A stretch of 64,000 nt of DNA from Halomonas meridiana (GTDB lineage: Bacteria; Pseudomonadota; Gammaproteobacteria; Pseudomonadales; Halomonadaceae), in the NCBI RefSeq assembly GCF_009846525.1, contig NZ_CP024621.1:1674001-1738000 (forward strand). The letters run 5' to 3'. The notes under the pieces were generated by a model. That model had not been told where the DNA came from. It did not search any database and was given only the letters and a program-made list of their open reading frames with translations. Below are positions 54,635-64,000 of this stretch, one piece after another. Each line of letters opens with the position of its first letter. Position 1 is the stretch's first letter. The position numbers were made by a program, and so were the translations under genes.

Positions 54635-55635
54635 ATGGAAATGTTTGATTTAACGCTAATTTGGGCGGGCATCATTGGCTTCGGCATCATGATGTACGTG
54701 TTGATGGATGGTTTCGATCTGGGCTTGGGGATACTGTTCCCATTCGCCCCGGATGAAGATTCTCGTGATGTCATGATGAACTCGGTGGCCCCCGTATGGG
54801 ACGGCAACGAAACGTGGCTAGTACTGGGGGGCGCTGGCCTGCTCGGCGCCTTCCCGCTGGTGTATTCGGTCTTTTTGCCAGCGCTCTATATCGGTGTTTT
54901 CTTGATGCTGGCCGGGCTGATTTTCCGCGGCGTCGCATTTGAGTTTCGCTTCAAGTCGCGTCGTAACCGCCGCTGGTGGAACCGTGCCTTCAGCTGGGGT
55001 CTGGCGTGGCGGCGTTTGCCCAAGGGGCCGTCGTAGGGGCGTACATTCAAGGCTTCCGCGTCGAAAACTTTGCCTTCGTGGGTGGTGCTTTCGACTGGTT
55101 GACGCCGTTCTCAGTGCTCACGGGACTGGGTTTGATGGCGGGCTATGCGCTGCTTGGTGCGACCTGGTTGATCCTTAAGTCGGAAGGGCACATTCAAGAT
55201 TGGGCCTATAAGATCACTCCTATGCTGCTGGCGCTGGTGCTGGGTGTGTTCGCGATCATTAGCATTTGGACGCCGTTTGTGAATCCGGTGGTGTGGGAGC
55301 GTTGGTTTGGCAACCTTCAACTGATCTGGATTTTCCCGGCGCTTGCGCTCTTTTCGGCCTTTATGGTGTATCGGTCCGTCAAACGCCGTGATGAGGGCAT
55401 TCCTTTCGTCGCGACGATCGGTATCTACGTGTTTACCTACTTGGGGCTGATCGTCAGTAAGTGGCCGGTCATCGTGCCGCCCAATTACACGCTTTGGGAT
55501 GCTGCGTCAGCGCCAGAATCACAGCTATTTTTGCTAATTGGCGTGCTGTTCGTCATTCCGATCATCCTGGCCTACACCGCATGGACCTATTGGGTGTTCC
55601 GCGGCAAGGTGCGTGTTGGCGAGGGGTACCACTAA
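54635..55635 (+). pseudogene. cydB: Cytochrome bd oxidase subunit II, broken by a one-base frameshift
   Basis: Structural subunit partnering CydA. The frame starts MEMFDLTLIWAGIIGFGIMMY with YVLMDGFDLGLGILFPF and VWDGNETWLVLGGAGLLGAFP, all diagnostic. After RAFSWG, at 54996-54999, a run of four G shifts the reading so that the frame ends at 55036. The overlapping frame continues with SGVAAFAQGAVVGAYIQGFRV to the natural end at 55635. With five G the product would be 333 residues, normal for the family. Likely a sequencing error, since cydA, cydD and cydC around it are intact. No cydX small subunit is seen between cydB and cydD. Confidence 0.9.
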
Positions 55636-55639
55636 CGCT

Positions 55640-57325
55640 ATGACAGACCATCCTCCCGAAGTAGAAACGGTGGAGGTCATGACGCCGCGCCATTGGCTCA
55701 ATCAGCTTGCCAAGCGCGAGCGGAATCAACTGACGTGGGCGGCAATGTGGGGAGTGTTGGCAGGCGTACAAACGGTCCTGCTGGTGGTGGGGCTTGCTTG
55801 GCTTATCGATCAATTGGTCATTGCAGGCCGCTCCCCTTGGTCACTGATCACCCCATTGGCAGGCCTCGTGGCCGTTGTCTTACTTCGCTCTTTGTTCCAG
55901 GCGCTGCAGGAAATGTGCAGCGCCAAAGCAAGCCTTCGCATTCGCCAGTACGCCAGGCAAACCCTTCTCGATAAAATCTCGGCGCTTGGTCCGGTGTGGC
56001 TGACGCGTCAGCAAAGCGGTGCGTTGGCTACTCAGTCGGTTGAGCATATCGAGGCCTTGGATGGCTACTTCGCCCGTTTCTACCCGCAGCTAAGAATCGT
56101 GGTGGTTTTGCCACTGATTATCCTAGGGGTCGTCGTTGGGCTGGATTACTTGGTCGCCGTTTTCTTATTGCTATCTGCACCGCTGATCCCGCTGTTCATG
56201 GCGTTGGTCGGTATGGGGGCCGAGCGTATGAATCGCGATCAATTCATGGCCGTTTCTCGTCTATCGGCGCACTTCATCGACCGTGTGCGTGGTATGACCA
56301 CGCTTCAGCTGTTCGGGCATACCAAGGCGGCCCAGCAAGACGTATGGTACGCCACCGATCACTACCGAAGGCTCAGCATGCGGACGCTGCGTTTGGCGTT
56401 CTTGTCATCGGCCGTTCTGGAGTTTTTTGCTTCCGTGGCCATTGCCGTCGTGGCCATGTACGTCGGCTTCGGTCTGCTGGGGTATATCGATTACGGGCCG
56501 TCGCCCCAGTTGACACTCTTCAGCGGGTTGGCGGTGCTTCTTCTAGCGCCAGAGTTTTTTCAGCCCTTGAGAACGCTTTCACAGCATTATCACGATCGTG
56601 CTGCTGCCCTCGGTTCAGCCGAAAGTTTGGTGGCCATCCTAAACGAACCTAGTCGAGTCGCGTCACCGTCGAAGCCGCCTACAGAGGTGGGGGTGATTGT
56701 GGCGCTCGAGGGTGTCGATATTCGTTATGTAGAACGTTCGGCGGTTTTAAGCCGTGTCAGCATGACGCTGCGGGCTGGCGACGTGGCGGTATTGACCGGT
56801 GAGTCGGGGAGCGGTAAGTCCTCGTTGCTGGCGCTCATGGCGGGGTTCATGGCACCAGATCGTGGGGAGTGCCGTATCGACACTTCGATACCCATTGCTT
56901 GGCTGGACCAATCACCCTGCATTTTGCAAGGTTCCCTGGCGGATAATCTACGCATTGCCTCGCCTGATGCAGACGATGCTCGACTCATCGAGGCGCTAGA
57001 GCGGGCCGGGCTTGGTGATCTCTTGGCTAGTTTGTCCCATGGCCTGGCTACCACGGTGGGTGAGCGCGGCGTTGGCCTTTCCGGTGGTCAAGCGCAACGG
57101 CTTGCGCTGGCGCGTGTTTATCTTAGCCATGCCCAGCTCATCTTGCTTGATGAGCCGACAGCGAGTTTGGATGCAGAAACGGAAGGCGCAGTCATTCGGG
57201 CACTGCTGGAGTGGGCAAAAGAGGGGCGTACACTGGTCATGGCGACGCATCATCCCGCAGTGGTGTCAGTGGCCAATCGTCATTTTGTGTGCCGCTCTGG
57301 TCAGCTAGTGGAGGTGACGCCATGA
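55640..57325 (+). CDS. cydD: Cysteine/glutathione ABC exporter subunit CydD
   Basis: Half of the CydDC heterodimeric exporter of cysteine and glutathione to the periplasm, needed for bd oxidase assembly. 561 residues: six membrane helices (about 25-310), then an ATPase domain with Walker A LTGESGSGKSSLLAL (about 385), LSGGQAQRLALARVYL and Walker B LILLDEPTASLD. ATG at 55640 starts four bases after cydB; the earlier in-frame ATG would lie inside cydB. The stop overlaps the cydC start (ATGA). Confidence 0.92.
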   Translation: MTDHPPEVETVEVMTPRHWLNQLAKRERNQLTWAAMWGVLAGVQTVLLVVGLAWLIDQLVIAGRSPWSLITPLAGLVAVVLLRSLFQALQEMCSAKASLRIRQYARQTLLDKISALGPVWLTRQQSGALATQSVEHIEALDGYFARFYPQLRIVVVLPLIILGVVVGLDYLVAVFLLLSAPLIPLFMALVGMGAERMNRDQFMAVSRLSAHFIDRVRGMTTLQLFGHTKAAQQDVWYATDHYRRLSMRTLRLAFLSSAVLEFFASVAIAVVAMYVGFGLLGYIDYGPSPQLTLFSGLAVLLLAPEFFQPLRTLSQHYHDRAAALGSAESLVAILNEPSRVASPSKPPTEVGVIVALEGVDIRYVERSAVLSRVSMTLRAGDVAVLTGESGSGKSSLLALMAGFMAPDRGECRIDTSIPIAWLDQSPCILQGSLADNLRIASPDADDARLIEALERAGLGDLLASLSHGLATTVGERGVGLSGGQAQRLALARVYLSHAQLILLDEPTASLDAETEGAVIRALLEWAKEGRTLVMATHHPAVVSVANRHFVCRSGQLVEVTP

Positions 57326-59061
57326 AGCAACTGTATCGTGACGTTGCGCCCTGGCTCAGCCTGCTGCTTCGCCGTCGTCAGGCGTTTTGGCTGGGGGCGC
57401 TGCTGGTATGGATTACCTTGCTCGCGGGGTTGTCGCTGCTAGGGCTTTCCGGGTGGTTCATCGTTTCCTGTGCCCTCGCGGGCATCGCTTTGGCAGCGGG
57501 CCTGCCCTCGTCGTTGGATGTCTACGTCCCTGGTGGGGGTATTCGTTTTTTTGCGTTGCTGAGAACCGTGGCGCGCTACATCGAGCGGCTTCATAACCAT
57601 AACACCGTGCTTACGCTGCTGGCTGATTTGCGCTATCGCGTGTTTGGCGACTTGACGGGGTTGGATGATGCAACCCTCAAGCGTCGCCGAGTCAGCGAGT
57701 GGTTGAGTCGCCTCACGGCTGATATCGATCAGCTCGACAATTTCTACCTACGGTGCTTGATTCCACCGGTAGCCGCGCTGCTCACGATCTTGATGGTCTC
57801 GGGATTCATTGCGATATGGCTGCCCGCTGTCGGCATCGCGATAGCGTTCGTATTGACGCTTCTTTGGGGGGTGGTGACTTTTGGCTTTGGTTGGCTCGGC
57901 TTCGCCAATAGTTACCAGCAAGTCAGTGATCAGGAAGAGCTGCGCCGGCTGGTGCTGGACCAGATACAAGCATCTGCGGAGCTGCTGAGTTATCAGACGG
58001 TCGCTTGGCACCGTCAGAAAGTGCACTCGCATGAAGTGGAGGCCATGACGAATCAGCGCCGTCTCGTCTTGAAATCAGCCCTGGGTAATGCGTTTGTTGC
58101 CGTGGTCACTGGTCTTTTACTCATAGCGACGCTGTGGCTGGGCAGCTTAGCACTCTCAGCAGAAGCGGTCGTTGGGCCTATTGTCGTGATGGCAGTCATT
58201 GCCGTACTAGGCATTAACGAAGTGTTTGCACTGCTCCCTTCTGCGTTCTTGAAGCTCGGCGCGAGTTATGCTGCTGTTCAGCGTTTAAATGCGCTCAAAA
58301 AGGAGGCGCCTGGGCAGGGCGTGCAGCGTTTGCCATCAAATGCTGGCGAGTACGCCATCCAGCTCGACTCAGTGCATTACGTTTACCCTGGCGCGGCCTA
58401 TCCCGCGCTGTCGGCCGTCCATGCCACACTTCGCCCGCAATCGCGTGTGGTGATTACCGGCGTCTCGGGGTCCGGTAAGTCGACGTTAGCTAGCATGTTG
58501 ATGGGACGTATAGCCCCGACGCAAGGTGCGGTCAGTATGGCCGGTATCTCCCCTCATCGTGTTTCCGTAGAGAGCAGGGCAGAGCATTTCGTTCTTTTAA
58601 CCCAGCAAACGGATCTATTCGATGGCACGTTAGAAGCGAATTTGCGTATGGCGAAACCCAGCGCAACCGATGATGAGTTGTGGCATGTGCTGGCTATGGT
58701 GGCCCTGGAGGACTGGGTGAGGCAGCAGCCCAAAGAATTGTTGACCCACGTAGGAGAGAAAGGTCAGCAGCTTTCTGGCGGTCAAGCGCGAAGAGTGGCG
58801 TTAGCCAGGTTACTGCTACGTGACCCGTCGGTTGTGCTATTGGATGAACCGTTTGCGGGCGTGGATGCGCGCACGGCCAGGCATTTGGCGACGGCGTTAG
58901 ATCACTGGCTCGTAGGTCGGACGGTGATTTTCTTTGTCCATCAAGTAGATGACGCCGCGCTTTTACCAGGGGTGGAAGCGTGCTGGCACCTTGATGGAGG
59001 GCGGCTATTTATCGATACTACCTCGTCAACCTATCCGCAAGCAGGAGCGCAGTATGAATGA
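57322..59061 (+). CDS. cydC: Cysteine/glutathione ABC exporter subunit CydC
   Basis: Second half of CydDC. 579 residues beginning MKQLYRDVAPWLSLLLRRR, with six membrane helices to about residue 310 and an ATPase with Walker A ITGVSGSGKSTLASML (about 377), LSGGQARRVALARLLL and Walker B VVLLDEPFAGVDART. Gene order cydA-B-D-C in one block implies co-expression of oxidase and assembly factor. The 3' end overlaps the deaminase gene by eight bases. Confidence 0.92.
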   Translation: MKQLYRDVAPWLSLLLRRRQAFWLGALLVWITLLAGLSLLGLSGWFIVSCALAGIALAAGLPSSLDVYVPGGGIRFFALLRTVARYIERLHNHNTVLTLLADLRYRVFGDLTGLDDATLKRRRVSEWLSRLTADIDQLDNFYLRCLIPPVAALLTILMVSGFIAIWLPAVGIAIAFVLTLLWGVVTFGFGWLGFANSYQQVSDQEELRRLVLDQIQASAELLSYQTVAWHRQKVHSHEVEAMTNQRRLVLKSALGNAFVAVVTGLLLIATLWLGSLALSAEAVVGPIVVMAVIAVLGINEVFALLPSAFLKLGASYAAVQRLNALKKEAPGQGVQRLPSNAGEYAIQLDSVHYVYPGAAYPALSAVHATLRPQSRVVITGVSGSGKSTLASMLMGRIAPTQGAVSMAGISPHRVSVESRAEHFVLLTQQTDLFDGTLEANLRMAKPSATDDELWHVLAMVALEDWVRQQPKELLTHVGEKGQQLSGGQARRVALARLLLRDPSVVLLDEPFAGVDARTARHLATALDHWLVGRTVIFFVHQVDDAALLPGVEACWHLDGGRLFIDTTSSTYPQAGAQYE

Positions 59062-60046
59062 GTTTTTACGCCAACTTCCCAAAGTCGAGCTCCACTTGCA
59101 TATCGAAGGTTCCCTTGAGCCTGAGCTCATGTTTACCTTGGCGGCTCGTAACGGTATCGAGCTCCCTTATGCCTCTGTTGAGGAAGCAAAAGCTGCTTAC
59201 GACTTTCAAGATCTTCAGGGGTTTTTAGATCTGTACTATCAAGGCATGAACGTGCTGCGTAACGAACAGGACTTTTATGACCTTGCTATGGATTATTTCA
59301 AGCGCGCCCGTAGCGAAGGTGTCATGCATATCGACATGCATTTCGACCCACAGGCGCACCTACAGCGTGGCGTCCCGCTAGAAGTCGTCATGGCTGGCCT
59401 GCTTCGTGCGAAAGAGGATGCCGAAGCTACGCTGGACTTGACGGTTGGAATGATCATGGCATTTTTGCGTGACCGTCCCGCCGAAGAAGCGTTGCATGTA
59501 CTCGAGCAGGCCTCTCCTTACTGGAAGTTCCTTGACGCCATTGGGCTGGATAGCGCGGAGCGCGATCATCCTCCTGCTAAATTCCAGGCTCTGTTCGCCC
59601 GTGCCAAAGAGTTGGGGCTAGTGCGCGTTGCTCATGCCGGTGAAGAGGGCCCCGCCGAATACATCGCAGACGCTCTCGACCTGCTGGACGTGCAGCGTAT
59701 CGATCACGGCGTTCGCTGCTTGGAAAGTAACGATGTAGTCAAGCGCCTGCGTGATCAGCAAACGGTCTTGACGGTGTGCCCGTTGTCCAACGTCAGCTTG
59801 AAAGTCGTTGATCAATTAAGTGACCATCCGTTACCCCGGCTATTGGCAGAAGGGCTGAAAGTCACCATTAGCTCCGACGATCCTGCTTACTTTGGCGGTG
59901 GTCTGTTGGAAAACCACATGGCATGTGCTCAGGCGTTTGGTTGGAAAGAAGACACGTTTCGTATGCTCAATCGTAATGCGATTGAAGAAGCTTTTGTCAG
60001 CGAACAGCGTCGTGAAGAGCTTCTCAAGCGATTAGCGGCTGCGTAA
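59054..60046 (+). CDS. Adenine deaminase of the adenosine deaminase superfamily
   Basis: Zinc-dependent amidohydrolase, 330 residues. The metal and catalytic motifs are LPKVELHLHIEGSLEPE (HxH, residues 8-24), VAHAGEEGPAEYI (His and catalytic Glu), ERIDHGVR-like RIDHGVRCLE and SSDDPAYFGGG (Asp pair). The sequence is much closer to the Pseudomonas adenine deaminase type (LDLYYQGMNVLRNEQDFYDL, HIDMHFDPQAH, GLDSAERDHPPAKFQ) than to E. coli Add, so adenine is the likelier substrate. Most databases would name it adenosine deaminase (add). ATG 59054 overlaps cydC by eight bases. It turns adenine to hypoxanthine for Hpt. Confidence 0.82.
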   Translation: MNEFLRQLPKVELHLHIEGSLEPELMFTLAARNGIELPYASVEEAKAAYDFQDLQGFLDLYYQGMNVLRNEQDFYDLAMDYFKRARSEGVMHIDMHFDPQAHLQRGVPLEVVMAGLLRAKEDAEATLDLTVGMIMAFLRDRPAEEALHVLEQASPYWKFLDAIGLDSAERDHPPAKFQALFARAKELGLVRVAHAGEEGPAEYIADALDLLDVQRIDHGVRCLESNDVVKRLRDQQTVLTVCPLSNVSLKVVDQLSDHPLPRLLAEGLKVTISSDDPAYFGGGLLENHMACAQAFGWKEDTFRMLNRNAIEEAFVSEQRREELLKRLAAA

Positions 60047-60068
60047 CGGATGCTTTGAAAAAAAGGTG

Positions 60069-60096
60069 TTGACGCGCGACGTTATATGCGTAAAAT
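60069..60096 (+). promoter_or_regulatory. rRNA operon promoter
   Basis: TTGACG (60069-60074) and TAAAAT (60091-60096), 16-base spacer, preceded by an A run like an UP element and followed by a C-rich discriminator. It is about 220 bases upstream of 16S, the usual rrn distance. Confidence 0.7.
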
Positions 60097-60129
60097 ACGC
60101 ACCACATCGAACGGCAACGCCATTCGAAA

Positions 60130-60140
60130 GCTCTTTAACA
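60130..60140 (+). promoter_or_regulatory. boxA antitermination site in the rrn leader
   Basis: GCTCTTTAACA matches the NusB/NusE-binding boxA consensus. It recurs before 23S at 62275. Confidence 0.8.
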
Positions 60141-60314
60141 ATTTGATCAGGTAATTCATGTGGGCGCTTGCCGATGAGGGTGAATCATCACCTATTATCA
60201 AGGCAAGCGACTCGTCAAACAGGCTTCGGCCTAATGAATGAATTCGTTTGACCCTTGAGCCAAGTTTGGTTCGCTTCTGTGGCCTCGGTCACAGGCAAGA
60301 ACCGCATTGATCTT

Positions 60315-61847
<1,533 letters not shown>

Positions 61848-61933
61848 AACGATGTCTTCCCCTCGCGGTAAGCGCTCACAATGAATTACCTGATCAGATA
61901 GTAGAGCAAACGGTTTACGCACGATCCCCTCTT

Positions 61934-62010
<77 letters not shown>

Positions 62011-62117
62011 AATTTTATCGAACACATCATGCTCTTGTGCTTTGTATAGTCAGACTATGCGGTGCCATGGCATGCCTTGTGAGACATAAAATTACCGAGA
62101 GGTCAGTGTGGTCAGAT

Positions 62118-62193
62118 GGGGCCATAGCTCAGCTGGGAGAGCGCCTGCCTTGCACGCAGGAGGTCAGCGGTTCGATCCCGCTTGGCTCCACCA
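62118..62193 (+). tRNA. tRNA-Ala (TGC anticodon)
   Basis: 76 nt with encoded CCA. Acceptor GGGGCCA/TGGCTCC with one G-U pair, anticodon loop TTGCAC giving TGC (alanine), T-arm GTTCGATCC. Follows tRNA-Ile in the rrn spacer. Confidence 0.97.
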
Positions 62194-62274
62194 TTCTCGA
62201 CACCGTTTGTTGTTTCGTGACCATTGATAAGTCAGACGCATCAGCGTTGCCTTATCACTGTTCACTGAACAGTC

Positions 62275-62285
62275 GCTCTTTAACA
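62275..62285 (+). promoter_or_regulatory. boxA antitermination site in the 16S-23S spacer
   Basis: Second GCTCTTTAACA, about 120 bases before 23S, reloading the antitermination complex for the long 23S transcript. Confidence 0.75.
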
Positions 62286-62406
62286 ATGTATATCATGCTG
62301 ACATGAACGTTTGTTGAAACGTTCATACGTAATTGTTAAGTGATACGTCTCAAGCGTATCCGGCAATCGTTATCATTGCGAGATACCAGACCCCTTCGGG
62401 TTATAG

Positions 62407-64000
62407 GGTCAAGCAATGAAGCGCACACGGTGGATGCCTAGGCAGCCAGAGGCGATGAAAGACGTGGTAGCCTGCGATAAGGTTCGGTGAGGTGGCAAAC
62501 GACCTGTGACCCGGACATCTCTGAATGGGGAAACCCACTCAGCATAAGCTGAGTATCCTACGCTGAATACATAGGCGTAGGAGGCGAACCAGGGGAACTG
62601 AAACATCTAAGTACCCTGAGGAAAAGAAATCAACCGAGATTCCCCTAGTAGCGGCGAGCGAACGGGGACCAGCCCTTAAGCATGTGACTGATTAGGCGAA
62701 TACGCTGGGAAGCGTGGCCATAGTGGGTGATAGCCCCGTAGCCGAAAATCTGATCATGTGAAATCGAGTAGGTCGGGGCACGAGAAACCTTGACTGAAGA
62801 CGGGGGGACCATCCTCCAAGGCTAAATACTCCTGGCTGACCGATAGTGAACCAGTACCGTGAGGGAAAGGCGAAAAGAACCCCGGAGAGGGGAGTGAAAT
62901 AGATCCTGAAACCGTGTGCGTACAAGCAGTAGGAGCGGACTTGTTCCGTGACTGCGTACCTTTTGTATAATGGGTCAGCGACTTATATTCAGTGGCGAGG
63001 TTAACCGTATAGGGGAGCCGTAGGGAAACCGAGTCTTAACTGGGCGACACAGTCGCTGGATATAGACCCGAAACCGAGCGATCTATCCATGAGCAGGGTG
63101 AAGATTGAGTAACATCAATTGGAGGCCCGAACCAGGATCTGTTGAAAAAGATTTGGATGACTTGTGGATCGGAGTGAAAGGCTAATCAAGCTCGGAGATA
63201 GCTGGTTCTCCTCGAAAGCTATTTAGGTAGCGCCTCACGTATCACCGCCGGGGGTAGAGCACTGTTTCGGCTAGGGGGTCATCCCGACTTACCAACCCGA
63301 GGCAAACTCCGAATACCGGTGAGTGCGAGCGTGGGAGACACACGGCGGGTGCTAACGTCCGTCGTGAAAAGGGAAACAACCCAGACCGTCAGCTAAGGTC
63401 CCCAAATCCTGGTTAAGTGGGAAACGATGTGGGAAGGCTCAGACAGCTAGGAGGTTGGCTTAGAAGCAGCCATCCTTTAAAGAAAGCGTAATAGCTCACT
63501 AGTCGAGTCGGCCTGCGCGGAAGATGTAACGGGGCTAAACCAGGTACCGAAGCTACGGGTTCATCCTCTGGATGAGCGGTAGAGGAGCGTCGTGTAAGCC
63601 AATGAAGGTGTGTTGAGAAGCATGCTGGAGGTATCACGAGTGCGAATGCTGACATGAGTAACGATAAAGGGAGTGAAAAACTCCCTCGCCGGAAGACCAA
63701 GGGTTTCTGTTCGACGCTAATCGGAGCAGAGTGAGTCGGCCCCTAAGGCGAGGCCGAAAGGCGTAGTCGATGGGAAACGGGTCAATATTCCCGTACCGGA
63801 CATGATTGCGATGGGGGGACGGAGAAGGCTAGGTGAGCCAGGCGTTGGTTGTCCTGGTGAAAGTGAGTAGGCTGGTGTCTTAGGTAAATCCGGGACGCTA
63901 AGGCCGAGACACGAAACGAACGGACCACGGTCCGGAAGTCATTGATGCCACGCTTCCAGGAAAAGCCTCTAAGCTTCAGATCATGTGCGACCGTACCCCA
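62407..64000 (+). rRNA. rrl: 23S ribosomal RNA, 5' part only
   Basis: Starts GGTCAAGCAATGAAGCGCAC followed by ACGGTGGATGCC, the conserved 5' end, and runs past the window edge. About the first 1594 bases (domains I-III) are present; CCGATAGTGAACCAGTACCG and GTAATAGCTCACTAGTCGAG are recognisable. Open frames seen within it are spurious. Confidence 0.97.

Overview
The window is chromosomal DNA of a gammaproteobacterium, most likely a member of the Halomonadaceae (Halomonas or a close relative). This rests on protein content, on Pseudomonas-like neighbourhoods (purM/perM/hda, psrA/lexA/nagZ, cydAB of the cyanide-insensitive type) and on an rRNA operon of gammaproteobacterial form at the right end. 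The assignment is inference from sequence reading; no search was run. The region is gene-dense core genome. I see no insertion sequence, prophage, CRISPR array or integrase.

Layout. 1-2340: 5' end of purM, then perM-hda. 2408-6461: phasin, fumC behind a possible Fur box, an EEP-family phosphatase/nuclease, two identical tRNA-Val genes and msrC. 6534-9339: metNIQ methionine importer, transcribed leftward behind what I read as a SAM-II-type riboswitch with an intrinsic terminator. 9579-15507: ribE, then a nucleobase salvage block (NCS2 purine permease, apt, gpt, ung, upp, uraA). 15530-17371: mobB, a moaC-moaD fused frame and moaE. 17375-24622: RNase J-like nuclease, purU, a CbiM-like membrane protein, lexA divergent from psrA, an L,D-transpeptidase, nagZ and hpt. 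24636-28088: ppsR divergent from ppsA. 28242-35236: ggt, a membrane GDPD, rraA and acnB. 35237-35758: a relatively AT-rich non-coding gap. 35759-40350: miaE and a 1301-residue STAND-type regulator. 40354-42831: queC-queE-queD-like-ykgJ, preQ0 pathway. 43024-51843: small conserved proteins, ansA, an MFS carrier, a DEAD-box helicase and pqiABC. 52029-60046: a Ca/Na antiporter, cydABDC and an adenine deaminase-type gene. 60069-64000: rRNA operon promoter, boxA, 16S, tRNA-Ile, tRNA-Ala, boxA and the 5' part of 23S.

Three conserved genes (ggt, acnB, cydB) are each broken by exactly one missing base in or next to a G or C run, and in each case adding one base restores a full-length protein of family size. 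This pattern points to base-calling errors in the assembly rather than decay. The moaC-moaD fusion has to be judged in the same light: one base fewer would give separate genes overlapping by ATGA.

Functional themes are purine and pyrimidine salvage (six transport or phosphoribosyltransferase genes together, plus hpt and adenine deaminase elsewhere), methionine uptake and repair under SAM control, molybdopterin synthesis, queuosine precursor synthesis, and a bd-type terminal oxidase with its CydDC assembly exporter. The most unusual signals are the SAM-II-like riboswitch on metNIQ, the moaC-moaD arrangement, the permuted QueD-like protein and the large regulator with a degenerate nucleotide-cyclase domain.
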